64,000 bases of DNA from Sipunculus nudus (GCA_026874595.1 CM049314.1:36561229-36625228); one strand, 5' to 3'; counted from the first letter of the stretch, positions 35,881 through 46,369 are shown. Notes: generated by a model from the letters alone, not told the origin. Made by a program: numbers and translations.

Positions 35881-35995
35881 GATTGATTAAGAATCTTTAT
35901 TCCTCTGAATTCGAAGTTTACTATCAATTCAAAAGAGGAAATAGTCAAACATGCAATATAATGAAAAATTATAATAATTAGACAAAAGATCATAT
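35880..35995 (-). mobile_element. LINE 3' end fragment
   Basis: On the minus strand it ends with AGAGGAATAAAGATTCTTAATCAATCACTC-like sequence, the same terminal signature (GGAATAAAGAT then AATC units) as the LINEs ending at 13459 and 44064. Only about 115 bp of non-coding 3' end is present. Confidence 0.5.
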
Positions 35996-36042
35996 TTTTT
36001 CTTCTAAGTACGCAATTGGTGCCAGGTTATATTATATTATAT

Positions 36043-36047
<5 letters not shown>

Positions 36048-36093
<46 letters not shown>
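36048..36093. repeat. (TA)n microsatellite
   Basis: About 23 TA units preceded by TATAT/TATTA units. Confidence 0.85.
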
Positions 36094-36097
<4 letters not shown>

Positions 36098-36373
36098 AAG
36101 ATGGTTTTAATGCCATCTGAATGATTCCGGTAGTAGCTGATCAAGGGCATATATTTTATAACTAATACCTTGGCAAACATGACTCATGTACATGAAGAAA
36201 AAATGAAACATGATCCGATAAACAATATGTTTATTTATACCAAGGATAAGTTACACACGTTCGATATTGTCCAGATAATTAGGATAATGGATATCCATAT
36301 GGTCTTCAATTTCTTATATAATCCTGTTCTTTGGCTGTCAAAGTCGCATCACAAAGTAAAAGCAGATGCACAT

Positions 36374-36532
36374 TGTTAAGGGGTGACATTAAGCGGACCG
36401 AACTGTCTCGCTATAGTGAAGCTTTCTTTCCTAGCGAAGCGGTCGGAACGCCGGGCATGTGCGCCACCGACATGGGTTCGAATCCCGGATCGGCCCAGTA
36501 TTTCCCCCTGCATGAGACATTTCCCCCTAACA
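36374..36532 (+). mobile_element. Solo LTR of the tRNA-like TRIM family (159 bp)
   Basis: Begins TGTTAAGGGGTGACATTAAG and ends CCCCCTAACA, closely matching the LTRs at 15090-15501 in the opposite orientation. A box TAGCGAAGCGG and B box GGTTCGAATCC are both intact. Flanks are ACAT and ATAT, an imperfect 4-bp duplication. It carries the duplicated GCTA(T)AGTGAAGC word upstream of the A box like the 158-bp LTR. Solo state implies LTR-LTR recombination of a once complete element. Confidence 0.7.
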
Positions 36533-36653
36533 ATATACATCATACCACAGGCGCACAATATACATGATGCCACAGAGTTACTGCAAAGAAATCAGGACAA
36601 TTAAACGACCCAACAATAAAATGGTAATACCGTGTTAATTATCACTTGTAATA

Positions 36654-37004
36654 TGACAAGGTAGGCAACTCGGCCAAAACCGTTCGACGGCGGCCATTCG
36701 AGATGGGTAACATATCACTTATATATACCTGTCAACGAAGGCCTCTTCCGCGACCGTTTGGATTTGGACGACATCGAAATTCAGACATCACCACAAAAAG
36801 TTATCCTGGTATAGCTTGTATTGATGGTGGAAACAATTGAAATTTCATGGATTTGTTTAATTAACTCCCGTAATATTGAACGGTATGAATATGGATTACG
36901 CATAAAAGGAAGATAAAGCGAGTATAAGCGGATCGAGAACGTAACTTCCCTCATTATCGCACGAACGGTTTTGGCTGAGTTGCCTTTATATGTATACCTT
37001 GTCA
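36654..37004. mobile_element. Palindromic MITE (351 bp)
   Basis: Begins TGACAAGGTA and ends TACCTTGTCA, with further inverted homology inside (GGCAACTCGGCCAAAACCGT at 36663-36682 against an inverted copy ending near 36986). One arm has a 10-bp insertion. Non-coding. Confidence 0.6.
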
Positions 37005-37954
37005 AAATACAAATTCAGGTGACAACACAGTATAACCGTTTTATTAACTCAGCTGACTGAAAGTCATCTGAGCTATAGCGATCACTCTTTGTCCGTCGTC
37101 CGTCTGTCCGTCCGTTAACCAGGCACAAATCGTAACCACTGGACCTAGACTCTTGTAACTTATGATTCTGAGAGGTCGATAAAAAATCTCCTTGAAAACC
37201 AGAAATTAGGTCTCTGTTACCCATATCCTTTGAGCTATGGGGCCCCAAAATACCCCCCAGAATAGTCAAAAATTTCATACAAAAACTTCAATATCTCATT
37301 AACTACATCACTGATGGTCATGATTTTTGGCATACATATTGATCATAAGATGTTCCATCAGTTCCTGCAGACTGGTGGCGCCACCTGTATTTTTTTATTT
37401 TTTTTACGAATTGTTTCCTCTATTTTTGAGACCTTTAAAAATGTGAACATCTGTTAACAGGGCACAAATCGTAAAGACTGGATCAAGAATCTTCATTCTT
37501 GACACACTGAGAGACCTATGAAAAGTCTCAATGGAAACCAGAAATTAGGTCTCTGTTACCCATATCCTTTGAGCTATGGGGCCTCAAAGTACCCCCTAGA
37601 ATAGTAAAAAAATTCATACAAAAACTTCAATATCTCATAAACTACATCACTGATGGTCATGATTTTTGGCATACATATTGATCAAGAGGTGTGTCATTAG
37701 TTCCGGCAGACTGGTGGCGCCACCTGTATTTTTTTTAAATTTTCACAATTTTTTTTTCTCTTTTTTTTAGACCTTTAAGGATGAAGTTATCTGTCAACAG
37801 GGTACAAATCGTAACGACTGGACCTAGAATCTTCATTCTTGACACACAGGGAGACCTATGAAAAGTCTCCATGGAATCCTGAAATTAGGTCTCTGTTACC
37901 CATATCCTTTGAGCTATGGCACTCCAAAGTACAGCTCAGAATAATGGGAAATTT

Positions 37955-39290
37955 GATACAAAAGCTAAAGTATCTAAACATCTAATGCAGAGATCACCAT
38001 AATTGTTTGCATGGATATTGATCATGGAGTGTTTAATCAGTTTCTGCAGTGCATTTGTTCGTTTTTTTTACGATTTTTTCTCTATTTTTGAGACCTTTAA
38101 AGATATGAACATCTGTTAACAGGGCACAAATCATAACAACTGGACCTAGAATCTTCATTCTTGACACACAGGGAAACCCATGAAAAGTCTCCATGGAAAC
38201 CTGAAATTAGGTCTCTGTTACCCATATCCTTTCAGCTGTATGGCTCCAAAATACCCCCCAGAATATACAAATATGATACAAAAACTGCAGTATCTCAATA
38301 ACTACAACACTGATGGCCATGATTTTTTTCTTTCATATTAATCATGAAGTGTTCCATCAGGTTCTGCAGACTGGGTGTGCCACCTGTATTTTTTTTTCAA
38401 ATTTTTATATATATTTTTTTTCTCTATTTTTGAGACCTTTAAAGATATGAACATCTGTCAACAGGGTACAAATCATAACAACTAGACCTAGAATCTTCAT
38501 TCTTGTCATGCAAGGAGGCCCATGAAAAGTGTCTGTGGAAACCTGAAATTAGGTCTCTGTTTCCCATATCCTTTAACCTATAGGACTCCGAAGTATCCCT
38601 CAGAATAATGGAAAATTTGATACAAAAGCTAAAGTATCTAAACATCTAATGCAGAGATCACCATAATTGTTTGCATGGATATTGATCATGGAGTGTTTAA
38701 TCAGTTTCTGCAGTGCATTTGTTCGTTTTTTTTACGATTTTTTCTCTATTTTTGAGACCTTTAAAGATATGAACATCTGTTAACAGGGCACAAATCATAA
38801 CAACTGGACCTAGAATCTTCATTCTTGACACACAGGGAAACCCATGAAAAGTCTCCATGGAAACCTGAAATTAGGTCTCTGTTACCCATATCCTTTCAGC
38901 TGTATGGCTCCAAAATACCCCCCAGAATATACAAATATGATACAAAAACTGCAGTATCTCAATAACTACAACACTGATGGCCATGATTTTTTTCTTTCAT
39001 ATTAATCATGAAGTGTTCCATCAGGTTCTGCAGACTGGGTGTGCCACCTGTATTTTTTTTTCAAATTTTTATATATATTTTTTTTCTCTATTTTTGAGAC
39101 CTTTAAAGATATGAACATCTGTCAACAGGGTACAAATCATAACAACTAGACCTAGAATCTTCATTCTTGTCATGCAAGGAGGCCCATGAAAAGTGTCTGT
39201 GGAAACCTGAAATTAGGTCTCTGTTTCCCATATCCTTTAACCTATAGGACTCCGAAGTATCCCTCAGAATAATGGAAAATTTGATACAAA
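37955..39290 (+). repeat. 664-bp higher-order duplication inside the array
   Basis: Two adjacent copies of a two-monomer block at an offset of 664 bp (for example 38439 and 39103) with no difference seen over most of their length, whereas other monomers differ by many substitutions. A very recent unequal exchange or a collapsed/duplicated assembly. Confidence 0.8.
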
Positions 39291-40206
39291 AGCTGAAGTA
39301 TCTGAACAATTAATACAGAGATCACCATGATTCTATGCATGGATATTGATTATGGAGTGTTTAATCTGTTTCTGCAGACTGGTGGGGCCACCAATTTTTT
39401 TTCAATTTATCGATTTTTTCTCTATTTTTAGACTTTAAAGGATGCTGTCATCTGTTAACGTGGCACAAATTGTAAGAACTGGACCTAGAATCTTCATTCT
39501 TGTCATGCAAGGAGGCCCATGAAAAGTGTCTGTGGAAACCTGAAATTAGGTCTCTGTTTCCCATATCCTTTAACCTATAGGACTCCGAAGTATCCCTCAG
39601 AATAAAGGAAAATTTGATACAAAAGCTGAAGTATCTAAACAACTAATACAGAGATCACCATGATTCTTTGCATGGATATTGATTATGGAGTGTTTAATCT
39701 GTTTCTGCAGACTGGTGGTGCCACCTATTTTTTTTCAATTTATCGATATTCTCTATTATTTAGACTTTAAAGGATGCTGTCATCTGTTAACGTGGCACAA
39801 ATTGTAAGAACTGGACCTAGAATCTTCATTCTTGTCATGCAAGGAGGCCCATGAAAAGTGTCTGTGGAAACCTGAAATGAGGTCTCTGTTTCCGATATCC
39901 TTCAAGCTCGAGGACTCCGAAGTATCCCTCAGAATAATGGAAAATTTGATTCAAAAGCTGAAGTATCTGAACAACTAATACAAAGCTCAGCATGATTCTT
40001 TGCATGGATATTGGCCATTAAGTGTTTTTATTAGTTCCTGCAGACTGGTATTTTTGTATCCGCCAAAACGAAGTTTTCGTTTCCGAAGAACTCCTCTGAG
40101 ACTACTGGACCGATTTTTCCGAAACTTACACCAATTATCGGGTCCCATGTGAACTGGTGCCTAACCAATTTGCGTTGAATTCTGACCTTTCCTCTCTGCC
40201 CAGCTT

Positions 40207-41070
40207 CCATTTGTGCGTCTGTTTCCACACATAAACCCTCATATCTCGGGAACCGTTTGACCGATCAGGAAATATCTTTTATACAAATGTAGCCCTTGGA
40301 TAGCTTTATAACATACACAAAAAAATGGTGGCGCCAACTGCAACCATGTTTGCACAGTGTCCATCTGTTCATCTGCCTTGGGTTAAAATCACTCATATCT
40401 CTGCAGTGAATTGACTAATTCACCTAGAATACGGCATGCGTATACATCCTGGATAGCTTTCTTGATTTTTGACAGATGGCGCCACCTACATTCACGTTCA
40501 CGCTGCAGACATCCAAGCTCATATCACGGGAACCGTTTGACCGATCAGGACAAATATAGATCCCACATAGCTCTTTCTCATACGCAAAACTGGTGGCGCC
40601 ATCTGCAACCATTTTTGCACAGCGTCTGTCTGTTTGTCTGCCATGGGCTAAAATCACTCATATCTCTGTAGTTGTTTGACATAACTGCCAAACATTTTGC
40701 AGGTTTATACATCCTGGACAGCTTTCTTGATTTTATGACAGATGGCGCCACCTACATTCTAGTTTACGCTGCAGACATCAAAGCTCATATCTCGGGAACC
40801 ATTTGACCAATTGGGCCAAAATTGTGCATGTGTTGAGGTCTCACATAGGTCTTTATCATACACAAAACTGGAGGGGCCACCTGCAACCACTTTTTGCACA
40901 GCGTCTGTCTGTTTGTCTGCTGTGGGCTAAAATCACTCATATACATGTAGGGGTTTGACTTTTCTGCCTAAAATTTCGCATATGTATACAACTTGGACAG
41001 GTTTATGGATTTGTGGTAGGCGGCACAACCTTCATACACATTTAGGCTGCAGACATCCATGCTAATATGC
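40207..41070 (+). repeat. Second tandem repeat in the element, about 265-285 bp, three units
   Basis: Repeated words are CTCATATCWCGGGAACC, ATGGCGCCACCTACATTC and TGCACAGCGTCTGTCTGTTT. The units are unrelated to the 335-bp monomers except for the shared GGTGGCGCCA palindrome. Confidence 0.65.
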
Positions 41071-41141
41071 AACACACCTCACTCTATTTCCCCTTGCCAC
41101 TCAATCCATGCCTCACTTCGCCCATTCCACTCTGATTTTGG

Positions 41142-41178
41142 AGAATACACGTAGTCGCTTGTTGACTACACGTATTCT
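41142..41178 (+). repeat. Terminal hairpin followed by CTAG
   Basis: Arms 41142-41156 and 41164-41178 pair at 13 of 15 positions around a 7-base loop, and CTAG (41177-41180) followed by T overlaps the end. A 3' hairpin and CTRR end is the Helitron signature, though here the hairpin is nearer the end than usual. Confidence 0.45.
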
Positions 41179-41469
41179 AGTTTTTAAAGTTTACGCATAT
41201 TTTCTCTATATTTGAGATATATAAATACAGACACAATCTTGGCCTGTTGGTTAATCTGTTTGATGCTTCAGTTGAATGGGTATCTACTACCATTCTGATG
41301 ATAAAATTTCCTTTTGTGAATCTCTTCCCAGTCAGCTGAGCGTCACGACCCATGGGTCACTTGTTATTGCATGGGTCGTTTGACCTGATTTCGTCATAGT
41401 ATCTCTATAAGAACATTGGCGATATATGAAGACATTATTATAAACAGGGATTCAAGCGCCTGTGCCAAT

Positions 41470-41870
41470 ACCAAGAGCTGCAGGTAAAATATTCAGGCCT
41501 GATTTGCATAAACATTGAAAATTTATATAATCGCTTAATGTACAAAGAGAGAAATTTTCGAGAATAAAAGATCGCTCATTATGATTCTTTGGGTTACAAA
41601 CAAGGCTCTATATAGTCTCAATTTGTGGTATAGGGGTGCCCAAGTTTGCGGAATCGAGGACGTCCGGCTGCACACGTGGGCTCTCCGGACCACTAAAACT
41701 CTCGTTACTGCCCGCGGCCCATGGCTGCTCGTGTGGTCTGCATGCACGTGCCATGGCAGCTGGTGTTTGTCCTGTCTGACTGTGCTTGCATATACCCACA
41801 TGTGGCATCGACAGAATTATAGCTATATTAGCTATGCTATGTCTATCTCCTCTCATTTTATCTTATCTTT
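41470..41870. repeat. Dispersed repeat shared with 45280-45580
   Basis: Both copies share AATAAAAGATCGCT, a GCGGMATCGAGG word, a GTCTGttcttGCATG-like word and GGCATCSACARAATTATAGCT in the same order. Open frames on both strands differ between copies, so this is a non-coding or decayed element. Class unknown. Confidence 0.5.
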
Positions 41871-41887
41871 GGTTTAAACAATCACCT

Positions 41888-42502
41888 AAAGCCCAAGTCA
41901 CATTACCGGCCGAGCTCCGGTGGATTTTTAAATCGGCCGAGCAGCAAGCTCTTCGCCAGTTTTGAAAATTCGTCCGACATCCGTCGATTTTCATAGATTG
42001 TGGTCACATAAATATCGAGGCACCGCCGAGTCCAAATATTTTTATCGGCACCTGAAATGTGATGGGGCCCGACAGGACGTCGTTGGAAGCACGTCTGAAC
42101 CTCCCCCGAACATCGTTTGGAACTCGTCCGACGCTCTTTAATTCGACCACGGCTCCTCAGTGGTCCGCCGACTAGTAAGGACCTGTCATCGGTGTCCTGT
42201 TCGGAGTTCACGCGACTAGAAACTTCGGACGATCCCAAAGATCCCCTAGCGGTATTCGCTAAGGCCACAGGCGATCACTTCCCGACCTGCAACTGAGCAA
42301 AACTTTCGCCGAATATACAGCGAGTCTTAGACGCTTAAACTCCGCGCTACAGAACGACGAGCTCCCAAACGAGGTGTTAAAATAATGACGAGGCTCGTCC
42401 AAAATAACAATGTGCGACCGAAGCTGGCCCGAATAGTCCACTTTTTGGCCGAAAAACAACTCGGTATGGGCTCGTTGACGTGATGTGACTCCATGGGGCT
42501 TT
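41888..42502. mobile_element. GC-richer TIR element (about 615 bp)
   Basis: Starts AAAGCCCAAGTCACATTACC and ends with the inverted form of AAAGCCC-catgg-AGTCACATCAC. The interior is full of CGTCCGA / TCGGACG words that can fold back. Flanking TAA/TTA fits a 3-bp TWA target but is not decisive. Minus-strand frames of 121 and 120 codons (41903-42268, 42259-42621) are products of composition. Confidence 0.5.
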
Positions 42503-42871
42503 ACATAGGATTCTGACTGCATGAGCCAGGACTCCGACCGGGTCCACTTGGAATTAAGATAAGGCGTAATAAAACCATGCAGACATATGTGCATAATCAA
42601 GTTCGCGCCACGCTGTGTCATTGACGTGATTTTTGTCTGCCATTGTCATGTATCGTTTTTTAACTATTTTTTATACTACACATGAATTATGACCATTGCA
42701 TTTTTATACTTGTTTTCATGGCTCGAACTCGTTTATACACCTTTTCCTCCAGAACATTACATAGCCCTATACATAAAACATGATAGAAGACAATATCTCT
42801 GGCAATATTTGAAAGTAAGCATTTTCTAAGCCGAATCGACTTTCAGGTAAATAAGCAAATTAACAACTACG

Positions 42872-42985
42872 TATATACAGCTAGATATATATACTTATAC
42901 TTACAAAGGTACATAAAATTCATGACAATTAACTCGTGAGTTATAATTCATGCGTGACAAGTCCCGTATGTTCTGCCCGAGTGAT
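42872..42985 (+). repeat. 114-bp direct repeat, left copy (LINE target duplication)
   Basis: Matches 44065-44178 at 112 of 114 positions. The two copies lie exactly at the two ends of the LINE fragment, so this is best read as its target-site duplication. Confidence 0.75.
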
Positions 42986-43783
42986 CTGCATCGATTCTGT
43001 ATAAAAATTAGCCAGATGTTTAAGCGTTCTGTTAGAACTGATATTGCTTTGAGTCTTTTGGGTATGCCTAATATTGAGATGTTTATTGACCGGGCTAAAT
43101 TATTATTCTTTGGTAGACTGTGCAATTTGCCAAATGGCAATGTCTCTAGAAGTTTACTCAATTTTAAGCTTTGGCATTTCCTTAGTAATTGCAATATGTC
43201 TAGTGGATTTGTTGGTGACATTGTTAGATTGTTCAGATCATACAATCTAAATAACTTTCTAATTTCATATATGGAGACTATGACGTTTTGTAATCAGAAT
43301 ACGTGGAAAGACCTTGTTCAGGATCAGATTATAAAGCAAGGTGTCCTCCACTTTGATATAAGAACAAGAGGTAAACTTGAGTTCAGATTGCTAAGAGCTG
43401 TACAAAGTGAGCCGTTTATTCCTTGTAAAAAATGATACGCCGCCAGGGACATTCCTGGATCATTTAGTATATTCTGTTACTCGGCGCAGTTATTATCTGC
43501 ATCAGACACGTATCATGCGTCTCAACTTTGCCATTTTTGCGGCAAGATGTATAATTCTCCGTTACTTCATGCATCTTTATCATGTTCAAATACTAGTGAA
43601 AGCAGAGCCTCTATCTGGAACTTTACATTAGATAAACTTCCCTTTACAGTTAGCGCTGCACTAAGTATTCTTGGTGATTTCGACTTTGTTGCTACTTTGC
43701 TGGGTAAAGATTTGACAGATTGTCCAGACTGGACATATGAACTTTCTGTTCTGTATATTTATCGGGCAGCTTTGTTCTTTTAA
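42986..43783 (+). pseudogene. LINE ORF2, C-terminal region, one internal stop
   Basis: A single frame runs to TAA at 43781-43783 with one in-frame TGA at 43433-43435. The first part corresponds to the region after the reverse transcriptase (a stretch reading TDIALSLLGMPNIEMFIDRA). The last part has the zinc-knuckle-like LCHFCG motif (C-x2-C, then His and Cys) shared with the copy at 12661-12957. The apparent start Met at 42950 lies in the flanking repeat and is not part of the LINE. Reverse transcriptase and endonuclease are missing, so the copy is dead. Clade not assigned. Confidence 0.7.
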
Positions 43784-44064
43784 GAAGTAAGACCAGTAAT
43801 AGAAGCCTTGTAATTTTCAAGTGAGATGTTGCCTGATCTTTCTCATTTTATATATAAAAAAAATAATAATTAATTTTCCTCTCCTTGCAACTATAACACA
43901 TTAATTGTAACATTATTACATCCTTTTGTAATCTTGTATTTTTCACGTTGCAGAACCTTCACTGATTTAATTATTATTTATTATTAGTTTTCTTGTCATG
44001 TTTACATATGTATTGCATTTGATTGTACTCTTCTATCTTTCGGAGGAAATAAAGATTATCAATC
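42986..44064 (+). mobile_element. 5'-truncated LINE (1079 bp)
   Basis: Contains the C-terminal part of ORF2, a 280-bp 3' UTR and an end reading CGGAGGAAATAAAGATTATCAATC, the same type of ending as at 13459. The 5' end is cut within ORF2, as in most LINE copies. It sits 251 bp upstream of a tRNA-Gln gene and is bracketed by the 114-bp direct repeat. Confidence 0.75.
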
Positions 44065-44178
44065 TATATACAGCTAGATATACATACTTATACTTACAAA
44101 GGTACATAAAATTCCTGACAATTAACTCGTGAGTTATAATTCATGCGTGACAAGTCCCGTATGTTCTGCCCGAGTGAT
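44065..44178 (+). repeat. 114-bp direct repeat, right copy
   Basis: Second copy of 42872-42985 (two mismatches). It runs on into the 5' flank of the tRNA-Gln gene, and this continuation is homologous to the flank of the second tRNA gene, which shows that this side is the undisturbed target. Confidence 0.75.
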
Positions 44179-44315
44179 TTACGCCGCTTCAGGGTTTGTG
44201 GTCACTGCAGTGCATGGACAGGGAAATAAACATACATAATATGTATCTGGGCCGTTGCATACCCAGCTGCATCCACCCGTCGTTTGGACCACCACTACTG
44301 CACGGTGTACGCATC
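44165..44315 (+). repeat. Duplicated 5' flank of tRNA-Gln copy 1
   Basis: Shares words with 46226-46369 in the same order: GTTCTGYCCGAGTGATTT, TGGACAGGGAAATAAACAT and a GGACCAC...GCATCGG context next to the tRNA. The two tRNA loci are therefore a segmental duplication about 2.05 kb apart, not independent insertions. Confidence 0.65.
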
Positions 44316-44387
44316 GGTCCCGTGGTGTAACGGTTAGCACTCAGGACTCTGAATCCTGCGATCCGAGTTCAAATCTCGGCGGGACCT
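44316..44387 (+). tRNA. tRNA-Gln (anticodon CTG)
   Basis: A 72-nt cloverleaf: 7-bp acceptor stem GGTCCCG/CGGGACC, D arm with TGGTGTAACGG (A box), anticodon stem CAGGA/TCCTG with loop CTCTGAA giving anticodon CTG (reads CAG), and T arm CCGAG-TTCAAAT-CTCGG containing the B box GAGTTCAAATC. No intron. The sequence is identical in all three copies in the window and differs from the vertebrate tRNA-Gln mainly by compensating changes in the anticodon stem. A T9 pol III terminator follows 12 bases after the gene. It should be functional. Confidence 0.97.
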
Positions 44388-44399
44388 GAAGGGTGTAGA

Positions 44400-44408
44400 T
44401 TTTTTTTT
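44400..44408 (+). terminator. Pol III terminator of tRNA-Gln copy 1
   Basis: A run of nine T shortly after the tRNA 3' end. Confidence 0.85.
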
Positions 44409-44563
44409 ATCAACTTTCATTCATTAAAATCCAGTCCCTCTCTCAAAATGGAGATCTGATCTTCACCTGTTGCAGCTTCGTTTGTTGAGTATAAACTGGT
44501 AAATAGCTATTCACAGAAGTTCAAAGGTGTTAATTACCCCCTAGCTAAGGTTACACGCATATA

Positions 44564-44641
44564 TTATATATATATATATGTATATATATGTGTGTGTGTG
44601 TTCACACACACACACCCTCACACACACACACACACACACAT
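44564..44641. repeat. (TA)n/(GT)n/(CA)n compound microsatellite
   Basis: TA units, then GT units and CA units in succession; the GT and CA parts are complementary and can fold together. Confidence 0.85.
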
Positions 44642-44889
44642 AATTATTATGCTGTGTTTATTTTACTTCCGTTAAGAGGTAATACTTCGTGTCTGATTTT
44701 TAGGCTCTATTTTTTTCTGGCGTTGGTTGCTTGGTTTGACTGTTAGAAACCTTAAATTAAGATGTTATTGAAATATTGTAATAAATTAAGTACAGGGAAA
44801 GGGTAACACCAAAGTAACAACCCATATCTTATATGTTCAAGATAATCTGGGTCACCATCTGTTAACTGCTCGATTGTTTTCCGGGCAAG

Positions 44890-45118
44890 ATGAAACCAAG
44901 TGGCGGATTCAGGATTTTGAAAAGAGGAGGGTCAAGCCCAGGAAGACTGAAAGAAAACCTAAAAAAGGTCCTGTGCTCCGTAAAGGAGGGGGTCAGGGTC
45001 GCAAAATTTCGTTTGAAACCCTAAAAAAGGTTGTTTCGGCTCCAAATTGGGGGGGGGGGGGGGGGGGTCAGGTCAAGTTTATACCAAAAAGTACAAGCAA
45101 AGGCAAGACCTAATTTGA
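44890..45118. mobile_element. Possible hAT-like MITE fragment with poly-G tract
   Basis: Begins near AAGTGGCGGATTCAGGATTT and contains two GACC/AGG-rich related segments and a G19 run at 45049-45067. The GGCGGATYCAGG word is common at the ends of hAT-type MITEs and also occurs at 51179 and 63979. The right end is not defined. Confidence 0.3.
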
Positions 45119-45580
45119 GCCGCCTTAGTTCTGGCAGACAGAGCCGACCTGTGATGTAAACTCCAGGTTAGCGAATCGTGACACAAATTTCTCATGACTT
45201 TTCTCACCATTACCACACTAAAGACTCACCACGATCCCGGTTAATATACCCAGGATCTGGTAAATCAGAATATTGACGATGACTAACAATGACATGAATA
45301 AAAGATCGCTGATTGCCATTCTTAAACTGGTTTAAAACATGGCTATAGTCTGTCTGTACGCTGGTGGTATATGACTGCATAAGTTGCGGCATCGAGGGCT
45401 TCGAGTGGGTTGTGGGTGCTGTTGCTCTTCGGGTCTCCCGATATCTCCTCCGACCCAAAGCAGGTCGGTCTGTGGCCCGTGTTGGGTGTTTTTGTCTGTT
45501 CTTGCATGCGCCGGGCTTGGGGTGGCATCCACAAAATTATAGCTGTACGCTATTACATCTCTCTCTTTTCAAATGACTTC
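45118..45580. repeat. Dispersed repeats R3 (45118-45300) and the 41470-type repeat (45280-45580)
   Basis: The first part matches 35690-35880 and the second matches 41470-41870, so two repeats that occur apart elsewhere are joined here. Either they are halves of one longer element or this is a nested pair. Frames on both strands are not conserved between copies. Confidence 0.5.
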
Positions 45581-45839
45581 TTGTTTTTGCTCAGAATAAT
45601 TATAAAAAAACCCTTCCAATCCACCATGCAAGACCTTGCATGAGCTCGGTGACCCGGTCTCCGACTGAGTCAATGCACGCGGAATTAAGAATTAAGATAC
45701 AAGAACTAGAAACTATGCTATATGATCAATTTCATGTGTATCATGAACGTTACTGTTTTCTGTCTTTTTAATTGTCTCGTTTTTAAGAACTCTGTCTTTC
45801 GTCATTCGGCTGAATTATTTAAAAAAGCTGCCGTCATGT

Positions 45840-45870
45840 GGGGGGTGGGGGGTGGGGGGGGGGGGGCGGG
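45840..45870. repeat. Poly-G tract, potential G-quadruplex
   Basis: 31 bases, all G except two T and one C. Confidence 0.9.
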
Positions 45871-46369
45871 AATAAATATTCCTTTTCCAGAATTAATGAC
45901 CTTATTCACGCATTAAAATATACACCGAATAATTGTATCATGTATATAATAATGTACCGTTAGTGTGAAAAATTAAATGACAAAATCTGCTTTTTTTGTA
46001 CTGAATGTGTAGTAGGCCTATTGACAGCTATTTTGGATTTTAAGAAAGGCTTTTAACTTAACATGTAAAACATCACTCAGAGGTGTCCTTATACCCACAT
46101 AGGCCTATAGAACGTACAGGTAAAACAACGTTATATAAGAAACTAATGCTGTTATGAGACCCTTCTAAGAAGAATATATGCTTTAAACTTGTTTCAGGAC
46201 AGTTTTTTTTAGGGGGGGACATGTCTAATACGTTCTGTCCGAGTGATTTTCTTCGCCACAAGAGTTGTGGTAACTGCATGTACTGGACAGGGAAATAAAC
46301 ATGACCATACAGCTAAGCGTCTGCGTACCTCGCTTCGGCATTGGGACCACTGCTTGACTTGTGCGTATC

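Larger units (their letters stand above)
37043..41180 (+). mobile_element. Pearl/HINE-like tandem-repeat element, left copy (4.1 kb)
   Basis: A head with TTAACTCAGCTGA and GAGCTATAGCGATCACTC leads into a GTCC-type microsatellite (about 37091-37115), then nine monomers of about 322-343 bp (marked by AAATTAGGTCTCTG at 37203, 37542, 37882, 38204, 38546, 38867, 39210, 39543 and, slightly changed, 39876), then three units of a second repeat (265-280 bp). It ends in a hairpin and CTAG. A head, a tetranucleotide microsatellite, tandem core repeats and a 3' hairpin with CTAG resemble the pearl/HINE (Helitron-related) non-autonomous elements; assignment is by structure only. Non-coding. Confidence 0.5.

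Noticed and set aside
36331-36604. Three overlapping frames of 65-78 codons
   Set aside because: They overlap the tRNA-like solo LTR; they reflect its composition.
38439-39642. Three nearly identical minus-strand frames (64-68 codons)
   Set aside because: They fall in tandem-repeat monomers and are identical only because the DNA is duplicated; similar frames at 57270, 57613 and 57956 have the same cause.
37043-41070. CRISPR-like regular repeats
   Set aside because: Units of 265-343 bp without short repeat/unique spacer structure, in a eukaryotic genome; a satellite-type array instead.
41903-42621. Two minus-strand frames of about 120 codons
   Set aside because: They lie in a TIR element with fold-back GC-rich sequence; no protein family resemblance.
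42950-42985. Start methionine of the LINE-related frame
   Set aside because: These codons are in the 114-bp flanking direct repeat, not in the LINE, so the LINE frame has no native start here.
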